23,217 nt of DNA, taken from positions 1-23,217 of the forward strand of contig DATJZH010000287.1 in NCBI GenBank assembly GCA_035499215.1. The letters run 5' to 3'. Position 1 is the stretch's first letter. Every line of letters begins with the position of its first letter. The notes beneath the pieces are model-generated. The model was not told the origin of the DNA. It saw only the letters and a list, made by a program, of their open reading frames with translations, and did not search any database. A program made the position numbers and the translations under genes. Origin of the DNA: DATJZH01 sp035499215 (lineage in GTDB: Bacteria; Actinomycetota; Actinomycetes; Streptosporangiales; Streptosporangiaceae). Positions 1 through 5,834 of this stretch are shown in pieces.

Positions 1-2
1 AC

Positions 3-818
3 TCTCCCGGAGTTGACGACCTGGCGGCCCTGGCGGTCGCGGCCGACCAGGCCCGCAGCGCCGGCGACCCGCACGCCGAGCTGGTACTGATCGACCCCGG
101 CCTCGACGACCGCGGCGCTCTTGCTTTCACCGCGCCCGGAACGGTCGCGGCCAACCCGGCCGAGGTCGCCCGGCAGCTCAAAGCCTCAGGCAACCTGCCT
201 GACTTCCGCGGCTTCGCAATCCTGCTGGTCGGCATCGGCTACACCGCCCCGCCGCAGGCTCCGCTGCCGGCGAAGTGGCGGAGTAACGTCACCCAGATCT
301 GGGCCACCGTCCTCAGGTCCGCCGGGGCCGCGGTCGAGATCATCCCTCAGCCGGGCCAGGGCCCGTCGGTCAAGACCGACCAGCCCGTGCGGGCAGTCCC
401 GGTGCCGCCCACCCAGCCAGTCTGGAACAGCGGAGATTCCACATTCGTCTTTCCCGACAGCGGCCCCGTAGGATTCGACCCTGATACTGCGGCGTTCCGC
501 GATCCGCCCGCCGCGCATGCGGCGCTCAGGCGGCTCGCCGGATACCTGGCCGCCAACTCTTCGGCGCGCATCGAGCTCACTGGCACTACCGCGCGCTGGG
601 GCTCCCTTGCCGGATGCATAGCCCTGGCACAGCAACGGGCCAATACGGTGAAAGCCGTGCTGGTACGGATGGGCGCCCTGCGCAGCCAGACCGTCACCCG
701 CGGACTTGGCTGGCGCTTCCCCGGCTATGAAAACGACCAGGGACCTGACGGCACGCTCCTCCCCGGCCCGGCCGAGCACAACCGCTCCGTTATTGTCACC
801 CGACTGCCCGATCTCTGA
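3..818 (+). CDS. OmpA-like C-terminal domain protein (5' end outside window)
   Basis: The reading frame is open from the first bases of the window to a TGA at 816-818, so the start lies upstream and at least 271 residues are present. The C-terminal half has the hallmarks of an OmpA/MotB peptidoglycan-binding fold: a pro-rich linker, then FRDPPAAHAALRRLAGYL, IELTGTTARWG, ALAQQRANTVKAVLVRMG and the RGLG...FPGYENDQGPDG...HNRSVIV block. The N-terminal part (ELVLIDPGLDDRGAL, then FAILLVGIGYTAPPQAPL) resembles the von Willebrand-like region found before OmpA domains in actinomycete surface proteins. It is probably exported or membrane anchored, but the relevant N-terminus is missing. This looks like an ordinary chromosomal-type gene next to the mobile region, not part of it. 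Confidence 0.8.
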   Translation, partial: SPGVDDLAALAVAADQARSAGDPHAELVLIDPGLDDRGALAFTAPGTVAANPAEVARQLKASGNLPDFRGFAILLVGIGYTAPPQAPLPAKWRSNVTQIWATVLRSAGAAVEIIPQPGQGPSVKTDQPVRAVPVPPTQPVWNSGDSTFVFPDSGPVGFDPDTAAFRDPPAAHAALRRLAGYLAANSSARIELTGTTARWGSLAGCIALAQQRANTVKAVLVRMGALRSQTVTRGLGWRFPGYENDQGPDGTLLPGPAEHNRSVIVTRLPDL

Positions 819-831
819 TCGCCAGGAGAAG

Positions 832-995
832 CTGGACCGCCCCGGTGATCTTAGAGGCTCTGATTCCCGGGAGGACGCAGAGTCATGCCAGCACAGCGGA
901 AGTACCCCGAGGAGCTGCGCGAGCGCCGGGAGCCGCCGTCCCTGGCGGCCTGGCCCTCGTTGCCGAGAGGCGCCATGGCGGGGTTCGGACCATAA
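832..995 (+). mobile_element. Remnant of an IS3-type element: left end plus truncated orfA
   Basis: The ATG at 885 opens a 36-codon frame beginning MPAQRKYPEELRERR, which is the typical start of actinobacterial IS3-family OrfA proteins. After RER the sequence departs from the family and stops at 993-995. The stretch before the ATG (TGGACCGCCCCGGTGATCTT onward) matches, with a few changes, the stretch before the second orfA at the right edge of the window, including the shared GGTGATCTT-R-GAGGCTC block and the GAGTCATG/GAGTC-ATG start context. I read it as a decayed element cut off after about 165 bp. The rest of orfA and all of orfB are absent. Confidence 0.65.
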
Positions 996-1159
996 GCAGG
1001 GCAGTCACCGGAACCGCCCGCGAGTCTCTCGTCATCGGAACACTTGAGCCGCGCCAGAGCGCATGCCCCCAGCCTGACGGCGAGACGAAGGTCACACACG
1101 GCCCGCAGGACGGGCTCACCATCTACAGCGTGCGGGCAGTCCTCGTCGTAGCGGGGCCG
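996..1159. other. Intergenic debris, no gene recognised
   Basis: This stretch joins the IS3-type remnant to the recombinase remnant. Several frames are open in both directions, but none has a recognisable family motif or a ribosome binding site. I see no repeat or hairpin that explains it. Confidence 0.4.
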
Positions 1160-1420
1160 CCGAACCCAGCCGACCAGGCACTCACCGAGGCAGGCCGACA
1201 CCGGCAGGCGCCGGCCGGATCTTCACCGACAAAGTGTCCAGCCGCAAGTCCGTCGCGGAGCGCGAGGGGCCTGTCGGCCGCGCTGGACTACCTCCGCGAG
1301 GGTGACACGCTCGCCGTCTGGCAACTGGACCGCCTCGGCCGGTCCAAGAAGGAGATCCTCACCATTGCCGACGACCTGCAAGCGCGCGGCGTCGGGCGAG
1401 ATCGTCCGGGCCGATAACTA
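1160..1420 (+). pseudogene. Serine recombinase (resolvase) fragment with frameshifts
   Basis: Three successive frames together rebuild a resolvase N-terminal core: QALTEAGR near 1177, then AGRIFTDKVSSRKS near 1214-1255 in another frame, then LSAALDYLREGDTLAVWQLD and RLGRSKKEILTIADDLQARGV at about 1271-1400 in a third. In the family these segments correspond to the region between the catalytic serine and the conserved LDRLGRS motif that lines the active site. The catalytic serine segment at the N-terminus and the DNA-binding C-terminus are missing, and two frameshifts separate the pieces, so it cannot be functional. Resolvases commonly accompany Tn3-type transposases, and a Tn3-type fragment lies about 900 bp downstream. 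Confidence 0.75.
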
Positions 1421-1760
1421 CGCCGAGTCCGGCAGCTGGCAGGTGCTGCCCGGCGGGGTCCGGGTCGGGTGGATCCGGCGCACCTGGCAGGACACCGAGT
1501 CCAGCGCCGTGTGGCAGGCCCGGGACGCGCAGCATGGCTGGATCAGGTGCACGGGCAAGGGCGGCACCGCCCGCGAATTGCTGGTCAGCCTATGCAGCGC
1601 CAGATGCGCGCCCGCGAGCAGGCCCGCAAGGACCATCGGGCGCTGGCGCGGTAGCCCCGCTCTGGGGGGAGGGGATCTGGGCGCCGGGCCAGCCAGCTCG
1701 TCTGTAACGGGCGGCGCGCGGTCCGTCCCGTCGTGACGCCCCACACGCGATCACCAGGTC
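1421..1760. other. Unassigned stretch, possible coding remnants
   Basis: A + frame across about 1391-1600 reads as a plausible but unrecognised protein segment (WQVLPGGVRVGWIRRTWQD, then ARDAQHGWIRCTGKGGTA). A different frame carries a short basic tail ending at 1654 (MQRQMRAREQARKDHRALAR). They may be pieces of one gene joined by a frameshift. I cannot assign a family, and no start signal is visible. Confidence 0.3.
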
Positions 1761-1777
1761 AATAACGTTACGTTATT
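1761..1777. repeat. AT-rich perfect inverted repeat
   Basis: AATAACGT-T-ACGTTATT has 8-bp perfect arms around a single base. It is followed by two tandem TTTACG units (about 1786-1801), giving a conspicuous AT-rich island in a region of over 65% GC. It lies just beyond the 3' end of the leftward TPR fragment. It could be an operator, a recombination site or a junction scar. The sequence alone does not decide. Confidence 0.6.
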
Positions 1778-2003
1778 CCATTTCATTTACGTTTACGTTT
1801 ACGGCCAGTCCGGCCGCCGCCTTGTAGGCGTATGCGAGGTTGTTCCGCGAGGTGAGCGTCTGCGGGTGGTCGCTGCCCAGGACCCGCTCGCGGTCGGCCA
1901 GGGTGTGCTCGTAGAGCGGGATCGCCTGGCCGAGCCGGCCGGCGCGCTGCCCGAAGCACTCGCCGAACTGACCGCCGGATTCGCCGGTAACGACGAGTCT
2001 CAC
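1773..2003 (-). pseudogene. Tetratricopeptide (kinesin-light-chain type) fragment
   Basis: The frame reads AGRLGQAIPLYEHTLADRER and then VLGSDHPQTLTSRNNLAYAY, the consensus of the 42-residue TPR units found in long actinomycete TPR/NB-ARC proteins. Only about one and a half repeats are present. The N-terminal residues (MRLVVTGESGG) and the C-terminal VNVNVNEME tail, encoded by the TTTACG repeats, do not belong to the family. The piece is therefore a fragment of a much larger gene whose remainder is not here. Confidence 0.6.
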
Positions 2004-2009
2004 GCCTGA

Positions 2010-2245
2010 CCGGGTGATAACCCGCTGCCGCGCCAGTCAGGACGGCGGCCAGCTGGGCCGGGATCTGCGGGGCGTGGCAGATCCGCTCGTGCCCGGGCCT
2101 GCTGGTGCGCTCCCGCCAGTCCATCGAGCGCATCAAGACACGGCACACGCCGGCGTAGTGGGCGGCACGGTTGGTGTACCAGCCCTGGGCCTCGATGTTG
2201 TCCAGGGCGGCCCGGAGCCATTCGCGCTGCGAGCGGCAGCGCCGT
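2010..2245 (-). pseudogene. Fragment of unknown protein, possibly plasmid-replication related
   Basis: The segment REWLRAALDNIEAQGWYTNR followed by AAHYAGVCRVLMRSMDWRER and TSRPGHERI looks like real protein. It weakly resembles the start of winged-helix proteins linked to replication on actinomycete plasmids. Family resemblance is lost after about 65 residues and the frame runs on into the antisense of neighbouring fragments. No start codon with a ribosome binding site is visible. The assignment to replication is from memory of similar sequences and is weak. Confidence 0.3.
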
Positions 2246-2305
2246 GAACCGCCCGGGACGGCGGCGCAGATCGCCGCCCGGCCGGGTGGGGGAGTGGGGC
2301 GGGGC

Positions 2306-2560
2306 CGGCTGCCTGCCGAGGTGCGGGCACGGCTGCTGGCGCTGGTCAGCACGGAAGCCGACGAGGCCGACCCGGGCCTGCTGGCGCTGATCAAGGCATC
2401 GGCGGGCAACGTCAGCCTGGCCTCGATGCTGACGGAGATCGCGCGGCTGGAGGCGGTGCGCGCGATCGGCCTGCCGGCCGGGCTGTTTGCCGACGTCGCG
2501 CCCAAGGTGGTGGCGGCCTGGCGGGCACGCGCGGCGATGGAGTCCCCGTCGCACCTGCGC
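2306..2560 (+). pseudogene. Tn3-family transposase fragment
   Basis: The frame reads RLPAEVRARLLALVSTEADE, ALIKASAGNVSLASMLTEIA, RLEAVRAIGLPAGLFADVAP and KVVAAWRARAAMESPSHLR. This is the N-terminal region of Tn3-family transposases, where a GNVSLxxMLxEI block followed by the LPxGLFADVxP and RAxxESPSHLR motifs is typical. About 85 residues of roughly 1000 survive. The catalytic DDE domain is absent, and after SPSHLR the frame ends in unrelated residues. With the resolvase fragment nearby it suggests that a Tn3-type transposon once inserted here and was then largely deleted. Confidence 0.8.
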
Positions 2561-2570
2561 TGCTGCAGTC

Positions 2571-2798
2571 AGCGCGGTGCCTGGGCGAGCGAGGCTTCGC
2601 GCTTTTGACTCAGCGCTGGCAAACCCTCCAGCACGTCACCGCAAGCCCTGGGAAGATTGGCCTGATCGCCCCAGGGCCGCGCTGGTCTTGGTGCTACGGC
2701 GCCGGCCCAGGCCGCGACCCGGCGCAGCCGCCGGCCGCGGGCATCATCCAGTTCCGGCATGACCCTGCCATTCCCGCGATCGTGTCGCCGGGACCGGG
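2571..2798. other. Intergenic stretch, nothing recognised
   Basis: Overlapping open frames on both strands lack family motifs and ribosome binding sites. It lies between the Tn3-type fragment and a small hypothetical frame. Confidence 0.35.
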
Positions 2799-3008
2799 GT
2801 GGCCGAGGCCCTGCCCAACCATCTCGTCGACCTCTCGGACTACATCGCCCTGGCCAAGTTGGCCATCTTCCAAGATTTTGCGGGAGTGCTGGTCCCCGCC
2901 GATGCCGACCGGCGGCTGCTGGATCAGGGACAGTTCATCGATGAACACTTCGTGACCCAAGGCCAGCCCGACGGACACGGCTTCATCCTCGGCAGCCAGT
3001 GCAACTGA
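2799..3008 (+). CDS. Hypothetical protein (possible fragment)
   Basis: This 69-codon frame starts at GTG 2799 and has a strong G/C preference at third positions, which argues for coding. It begins MAEALPNHLVDLSDYIALAK and ends QPDGHGFILGSQCN. The frame is also open for some codons upstream, so the start is uncertain and it may be the tail of a broken gene. There is no recognised family. Its last 26 bases overlap the 3' end of the leftward membrane-protein gene, so the two converge. Confidence 0.3.
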   Translation: MAEALPNHLVDLSDYIALAKLAIFQDFAGVLVPADADRRLLDQGQFIDEHFVTQGQPDGHGFILGSQCN

Positions 3009-3408
3009 AATTCGGGGGGGTCCACCGCTTTTGGGCGGCGGTTGCCATGCCGCGGATTCTGTCCATGTACGCGATGTGTCCGCCGCCCGGTCCATAGACC
3101 GGGCCCGCCGAGGTCGATGTGGCGGGCGCCGACGTGGAGCCGGTCGACGCCAGCGCCATACCGGACAGGAAACCGAAGATCACGATGAGCAGCGGCAGCG
3201 CCGGCAGCACCAGGAAGAAACCGGTACGCCGCGCGCGTGCAGCAGCCTCCCCGACCGAAGCCGCGACCGGCGCCGGTGCTTCGTGCAGCCTGACACCAGG
3301 ACCGGCCTGCGCAAGGCCCACGTTGCGGGCACCAGGCTCGGCATCGCCGGCCACGGCAGGACGGGCTGGCCCCGAAACTGGATCGCGGGGATCATTCGAT
3401 GTGGACAT
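2983..3408 (-). CDS. Small single-pass membrane protein, unknown function
   Basis: The 141-residue product starts MSTSNDPRDPVSGPARPAVA at an ATG preceded by GGGAGA six bases upstream. Residues 1-60 are hydrophilic and end in a basic patch (RARR). Residues about 64-87 (GFFLVLPALPLLIVIFGFLS and following) form one transmembrane helix. The remaining roughly 50 residues are Ser/Thr/Gly-rich and would lie outside the cell if the basic patch stays inside. The final residues NFSCTGCRG follow a run of seven G (3014-3020 on the + strand), so a frameshift near the C-terminus is possible. It may be the last gene of a leftward unit starting at the promoter near 3746-3766. I do not recognise the family. 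Confidence 0.6.
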   Translation of the reverse strand: MSTSNDPRDPVSGPARPAVAGDAEPGARNVGLAQAGPGVRLHEAPAPVAASVGEAAARARRTGFFLVLPALPLLIVIFGFLSGMALASTGSTSAPATSTSAGPVYGPGGGHIAYMDRIRGMATAAQKRWTPPNFSCTGCRG

Positions 3409-3493
3409 CCGGGTTCTCCCATGCTCAGTAGTGTCATGTCTCCACAGAGGCAGACCAGCCGAGGATCCTGCCTGATACGGGGTTCACTGGTAT

Positions 3494-3679
3494 CTAGCCA
3501 GACCACGCGGCCCATGCCGGACACCGTGAGGGTGCCCGGGAGTGGGCACGAGGGCCGCCGGCGGTACCGCCTGCTCTGCCATCGGCTCGCGGTCTGAGTG
3601 GCTGGCGGCGGGGGAGGCTCAGGACCCATACGACGATCTGCCCGCTGGGGGTCTGTCGGCGGAGTTGCAGCGGAATCAT
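3494..3679 (-). CDS. Small ORF, possibly frameshifted gene remnant
   Basis: A 61-codon frame from ATG 3679 begins MIPLQLRRQTPSGQIVVWVL. It lies in the same frame as the short ORF above it, separated by one TAG. Past residue 24 its composition turns into Arg/Pro/Ala repeats typical of a wrong frame. The next frame instead reads GTLTVSGMGRVVWLDTSEPR and IRQDPRLVCLCGDMTLLSMG, which looks more like protein. A single-base slip at the C-rich stretch near 3605-3612 would join the good halves. Whether this is a broken gene or a sequencing slip cannot be settled here. Confidence 0.3.
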   Translation of the reverse strand: MIPLQLRRQTPSGQIVVWVLSLPRRQPLRPRADGRAGGTAGGPRAHSRAPSRCPAWAAWSG

Positions 3680-3688
3680 GGCCGAACC

Positions 3689-3739
3689 CTAGCCCTCGTC
3701 CGTCTCGTCCAGGTGCGGGTGCAGGTGTGTGTCCGTCAT
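3689..3739 (-). CDS. Possible 16-residue leader ORF, His-rich
   Basis: ATG 3739 opens MTDTHLHPHLDETDEG and a TAG stop. The ATG is six bases after a TACCCT box, the spacing expected for leaderless actinomycete transcripts, so the first transcribed base would be at or next to the A of the ATG. The following in-frame ATG is 12 bases beyond the stop. It could be a leader peptide coupled to the next ORF, or the true N-terminus of a gene interrupted by the TAG. Confidence 0.3.
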   Translation of the reverse strand: MTDTHLHPHLDETDEG

Positions 3740-3745
3740 GGGCGC

Positions 3746-3766
3746 AGGGTAACCGGCAGTACTGAC
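3746..3766 (-). promoter_or_regulatory. Promoter/operator motif GTCAGTAC-N7-TACCCT (copy 1)
   Basis: Read leftward, GTCAGTAC is followed after seven bases by TACCCT, then six bases, then ATG 3739. TACCCT fits the TAnnnT -10 consensus. The same two blocks with the same 7-base spacing recur at 10895-10915 on the + strand before another gene of this element, which argues for a shared regulatory signal rather than chance. Confidence 0.55.
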
Positions 3767-3894
3767 ATAACCACGCACCGAAGACGAAACCTCTCGCGTG
3801 GAGCGAAACCGGACCGCAGGGCGGCGGCCAGGCGGCGAGTTCCACCCAGCCGCCGAAGGCACGGGCGGAGGCCAGCGCGCGGCTGACCAGGAGG
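3767..3894. other. Intergenic region upstream of the leftward cluster
   Basis: No gene is supported here. It separates the leftward promoter motif from the stop of the next leftward gene. I see no strong hairpin or repeat in it. Confidence 0.35.
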
Positions 3895-4587
3895 TCAGGA
3901 ATCCAGGGAAGCCCAGCCGCTGATGATCTGGCCGGCCGAGAACGCCCGCTGCAGGACGGGCGTCGCGCTGGCAGGGCTCAGCGCGGCGGGGTCGACGACC
4001 TGGGACACGAGGATCAGGAAGCCGCCCAGCTCGCGGGCCCTGGCCAGGGTGACCGGCTCGGCCGGGGCGCTGTACGGATTCGGCGAGGCCGGGAAGACCA
4101 CGCTCGCGATGCCCCCGTCGATGGCGGAGCGGACGCCCGGCAGCGGGCTCCCGGCAGCGCCGGGAAGCATGCCGGCCGCGCTGAACCACTCGGGCAGCAC
4201 CGGCCGCCAGCCGTCCGGGCCCTCGCGCAAGAACACCGACTCGAAGCCCGGGTTCACCAGCAGCGCCGGCAGGTAGACGGGGCCGGGCGCCCCGGCGGCG
4301 GGAAACAGCCAGCACCGCGCGGACCTGGAGACGGTGCCCGGCCCGGGGGCGACCTCGATCAGGCCGCTGTCGTTCCACTGCGGCGGGACGCAGGCCGGAT
4401 GGTACAGCCGCGCCATCGCGTGGCCGGGGGACAGGACGCTGACCGACAGCGCCGGGGGACGGCCGCCGAGCGGCCGGTTACACGACTGGCAGTCGCCAGG
4501 AAAGAAGCATTCCCGCAGCGCGGCCAGGCCAGGCCCGCCCAGGTGCAGCCGCGTGCCCGGGTCGGCGATGATCTCTATGATAGCCAT
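3895..4587 (-). CDS. Hypothetical protein with CxxC-type cluster
   Basis: The 230-residue product starts MAIIEIIADPGTRLHLGGPG at ATG 4587 and keeps strong third-position GC throughout. Near residues 27-38 it has CFFPGDCQSC, and near residue 66 HPAC, a spacing that could bind zinc. The remainder is rich in Gly/Pro/Ala with hydrophobic stretches (VYLPALLVNPGFESVFL, then ASVVFPASP, and ELGGFLILVSQVVD) typical of a globular domain. No family is recognised. No clear Shine-Dalgarno sequence precedes the start. It is separated by 119 bp from a second leftward cysteine-containing gene, and the two may work together. Confidence 0.7.
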   Translation of the reverse strand: MAIIEIIADPGTRLHLGGPGLAALRECFFPGDCQSCNRPLGGRPPALSVSVLSPGHAMARLYHPACVPPQWNDSGLIEVAPGPGTVSRSARCWLFPAAGAPGPVYLPALLVNPGFESVFLREGPDGWRPVLPEWFSAAGMLPGAAGSPLPGVRSAIDGGIASVVFPASPNPYSAPAEPVTLARARELGGFLILVSQVVDPAALSPASATPVLQRAFSAGQIISGWASLDS

Positions 4588-4599
4588 GACGCTGTTTTA

Positions 4600-4613
4600 G
4601 CAGGCAAGCCTGC
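4600..4613. repeat. 14-bp inverted repeat upstream of leftward gene
   Basis: GCAGGC-AA-GCCTGC has perfect 6-bp arms. It lies 13-26 bases before the start of the leftward gene at 4587, next to an AT-rich GTTTTAG. The position fits an operator. A two-base loop makes a transcription terminator unlikely. Confidence 0.45.
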
Positions 4614-4706
4614 CATTCAGGCGGAGTACGTGTCAGCGGGGAGCGCACCAGTGGGGCGGGCTGGTCCGATCCCGGCGCTGCGATTCGCGGCCCTGCTCCC
4701 AGGGCC

Positions 4707-5423
4707 TCACGAGGCGGGCCGCGGGCGGGGCGGGGCCTGCCTGCGGCTGAGGAGGAAGGCTGCGGCGAAGTCCGGCAGTACGTCGCCCGGGATGGGCGTC
4801 AGCGTGACGCCGCCCTCGTCCGGGACTCCGTCGCCGTACCGCATGGGCCTCGTCCGGCCGAGCGCCACGCACTGCGGGCACGGCCACGAGGACGTCAGCG
4901 CCACCTCGCGGGTCAGCGGGTGCACGTGACTGTGCGACGGCAGGAACTCGCCCGGACCGGCAGCCCCGGCTAGTTCCTGGCACCGGGCCGCCAGGCGCTC
5001 CGCGCGCACCTCCAGGAAGACCGGGCGGAGGCCGAAGTCGGGGCAGCCGGGATCGGCGCAGGTCTCGTAGCTGAACGGGCCGTCCCAGCGAGGCGGCGGC
5101 TCCGCGCCACCATGCAGCACCAGCAGGTGGACCCGGCCGGCGGGCATCGCGGTAGTCAGCAGGTCCCGGTTCCACCCGGGGCCCGGATCCTGGCCGGGCA
5201 GCACCGGGCAGGCGGGATCGCCGCAGACCCAGCACGCCACGCTGGTGACGCCCCGGCTGCGCGACTCGTCTGACGGCGGGACGTTCTCCAGGTCCGCCAC
5301 CTCGTAGCAGACCGGCAGCTGCTTTCCCGGCGCCGGGTCCCGGACGGGTCCGCCAGGCGGGACCGCACTCGCCCGTGAGGCTCGCCTGGCCTTCTTTAAC
5401 TCACGTCTGTCTCTTGCGCTCAT
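4707..5423 (-). CDS. Hypothetical protein with multiple Cys pairs
   Basis: The 238-residue product starts MSARDRRELKKARRASRASA, a basic N-terminus. It then carries three cysteine groups: ACWVCGDPAC near residue 64, CADPGC near 121 and CPQC near 184, together with several His residues, so metal binding is plausible. The segment AGRVHLLVLHGGAEPPPRWD suggests a folded core. There is no recognised family. The ATG follows a TAGAGT box by six bases, suggesting a leaderless transcript. It reads away from the relaxase gene, so the repeat-rich non-coding region lies between two divergent genes. The C-terminus (RRQAPPRPRPAS) is proline/arginine-rich. Confidence 0.7.
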   Translation of the reverse strand: MSARDRRELKKARRASRASAVPPGGPVRDPAPGKQLPVCYEVADLENVPPSDESRSRGVTSVACWVCGDPACPVLPGQDPGPGWNRDLLTTAMPAGRVHLLVLHGGAEPPPRWDGPFSYETCADPGCPDFGLRPVFLEVRAERLAARCQELAGAAGPGEFLPSHSHVHPLTREVALTSSWPCPQCVALGRTRPMRYGDGVPDEGGVTLTPIPGDVLPDFAAAFLLSRRQAPPRPRPAS

Positions 5424-5429
5424 AAACGC

Positions 5430-5435
5430 ACTCTA
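5430..5435 (-). promoter_or_regulatory. Candidate -10 box for leaderless start at 5423
   Basis: Leftward TAGAGT fits TAnnnT, and six bases separate it from the ATG at 5421-5423. No good -35 hexamer is seen 16-18 bases further up. Confidence 0.4.
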
Positions 5436-5490
5436 AAGCGAATGACCGACGATTCCGCCCTATCAGGAGGACAGGTCAGGAAGAGACATC

Positions 5491-5516
5491 ATGCAAGCAT
5501 GCAAGCAATCAAGCAT
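5491..5516 (+). repeat. Short iteron-like repeats ATGCAAGC
   Basis: ATGCAAGC occurs twice head-to-tail (5491-5498 and 5499-5506) and is followed by a degenerate copy, AATCAAGCA. A related GCAAGCAAGCAAGC run lies in the leader of the transfer operon at 14765-14778. Binding by an element-encoded protein is possible. Confidence 0.45.
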
Positions 5517-5555
5517 CACGCCATCCGAGAATGCACGCAGACACCAAGGCGCCAA

Positions 5556-5783
5556 TACACCAGGGAGGGAAGGAGGAAGGCGCAGGCAAGGCAGGAAGAT
5601 CACATTTCGCAAGGCCCACGAGAAGATCAGCAAAGGCAGGAAGGAAGAGGAAGGCAAAGGCAGAGCAGGCAGCACAAGATCAGCAGGGCAGGGCAGGAGA
5701 GGACGCCAGGACCAGGCAGGACGCCAAGATCAGCAGGGCAGGAAAGGACGCTCGAGATCAACGGACACGAGATCAACGGACAC
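5556..5783 (+). other. Purine-rich, repeat-laden non-coding region: candidate oriT
   Basis: The + strand here contains almost no T and few pyrimidine runs, an extreme strand asymmetry. AAGATCA occurs at 5596, 5623, 5676 and 5726, and an 18-bp copy (CAAGATCAGCAGGGCAGG) is repeated exactly 50 bp apart (5675-5692 and 5725-5742). GAGATCA closes the series. No frame across it has codon bias of the coding type. It lies directly before the relaxase start, where origins of transfer are commonly found next to TrwC-type genes. A GCCGG-TGTCG-CCGGC hairpin (5801-5815) follows. The oriT assignment is inferred from position and structure only. Confidence 0.45.
5754..5783 (+). repeat. Perfect 15-bp tandem duplication GAGATCAACGGACAC
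   Basis: Two identical 15-bp copies lie head-to-tail at 5754-5768 and 5769-5783. They share the AGATCA core with the repeats further left and end about 50 bp before the preferred relaxase start. This is a good candidate for a relaxase or accessory-protein binding site. Confidence 0.7.
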
Positions 5784-5834
5784 CAGTATTGCACTTAGTG
5801 GCCGGTGTCGCCGGCGGCTGGTATGTTTCCCGGC

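Noticed and set aside
186..779. Leftward 197-codon frame over the OmpA-like gene
   Set aside because: It is the antisense of a gene with recognisable domains and has no ribosome binding site.
1302..1736. Complete gene downstream of the resolvase fragment
   Set aside because: The start lies inside the recombinase remnant and the C-terminal third is compositionally wrong-frame. At best it is a remnant.
5491..5516. CRISPR-like or plasmid iteron array
   Set aside because: There are only two exact 8-bp copies and one degenerate copy. No regular spacers occur, so a CRISPR array is excluded and a replication origin is unsupported.
5442..5798. Rightward 118-codon frame in the purine-rich region
   Set aside because: Its Gln/Arg/Gly-rich sequence reflects the base bias. 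Codon third positions lack the GC preference of neighbouring genes and direct repeats cut across it.
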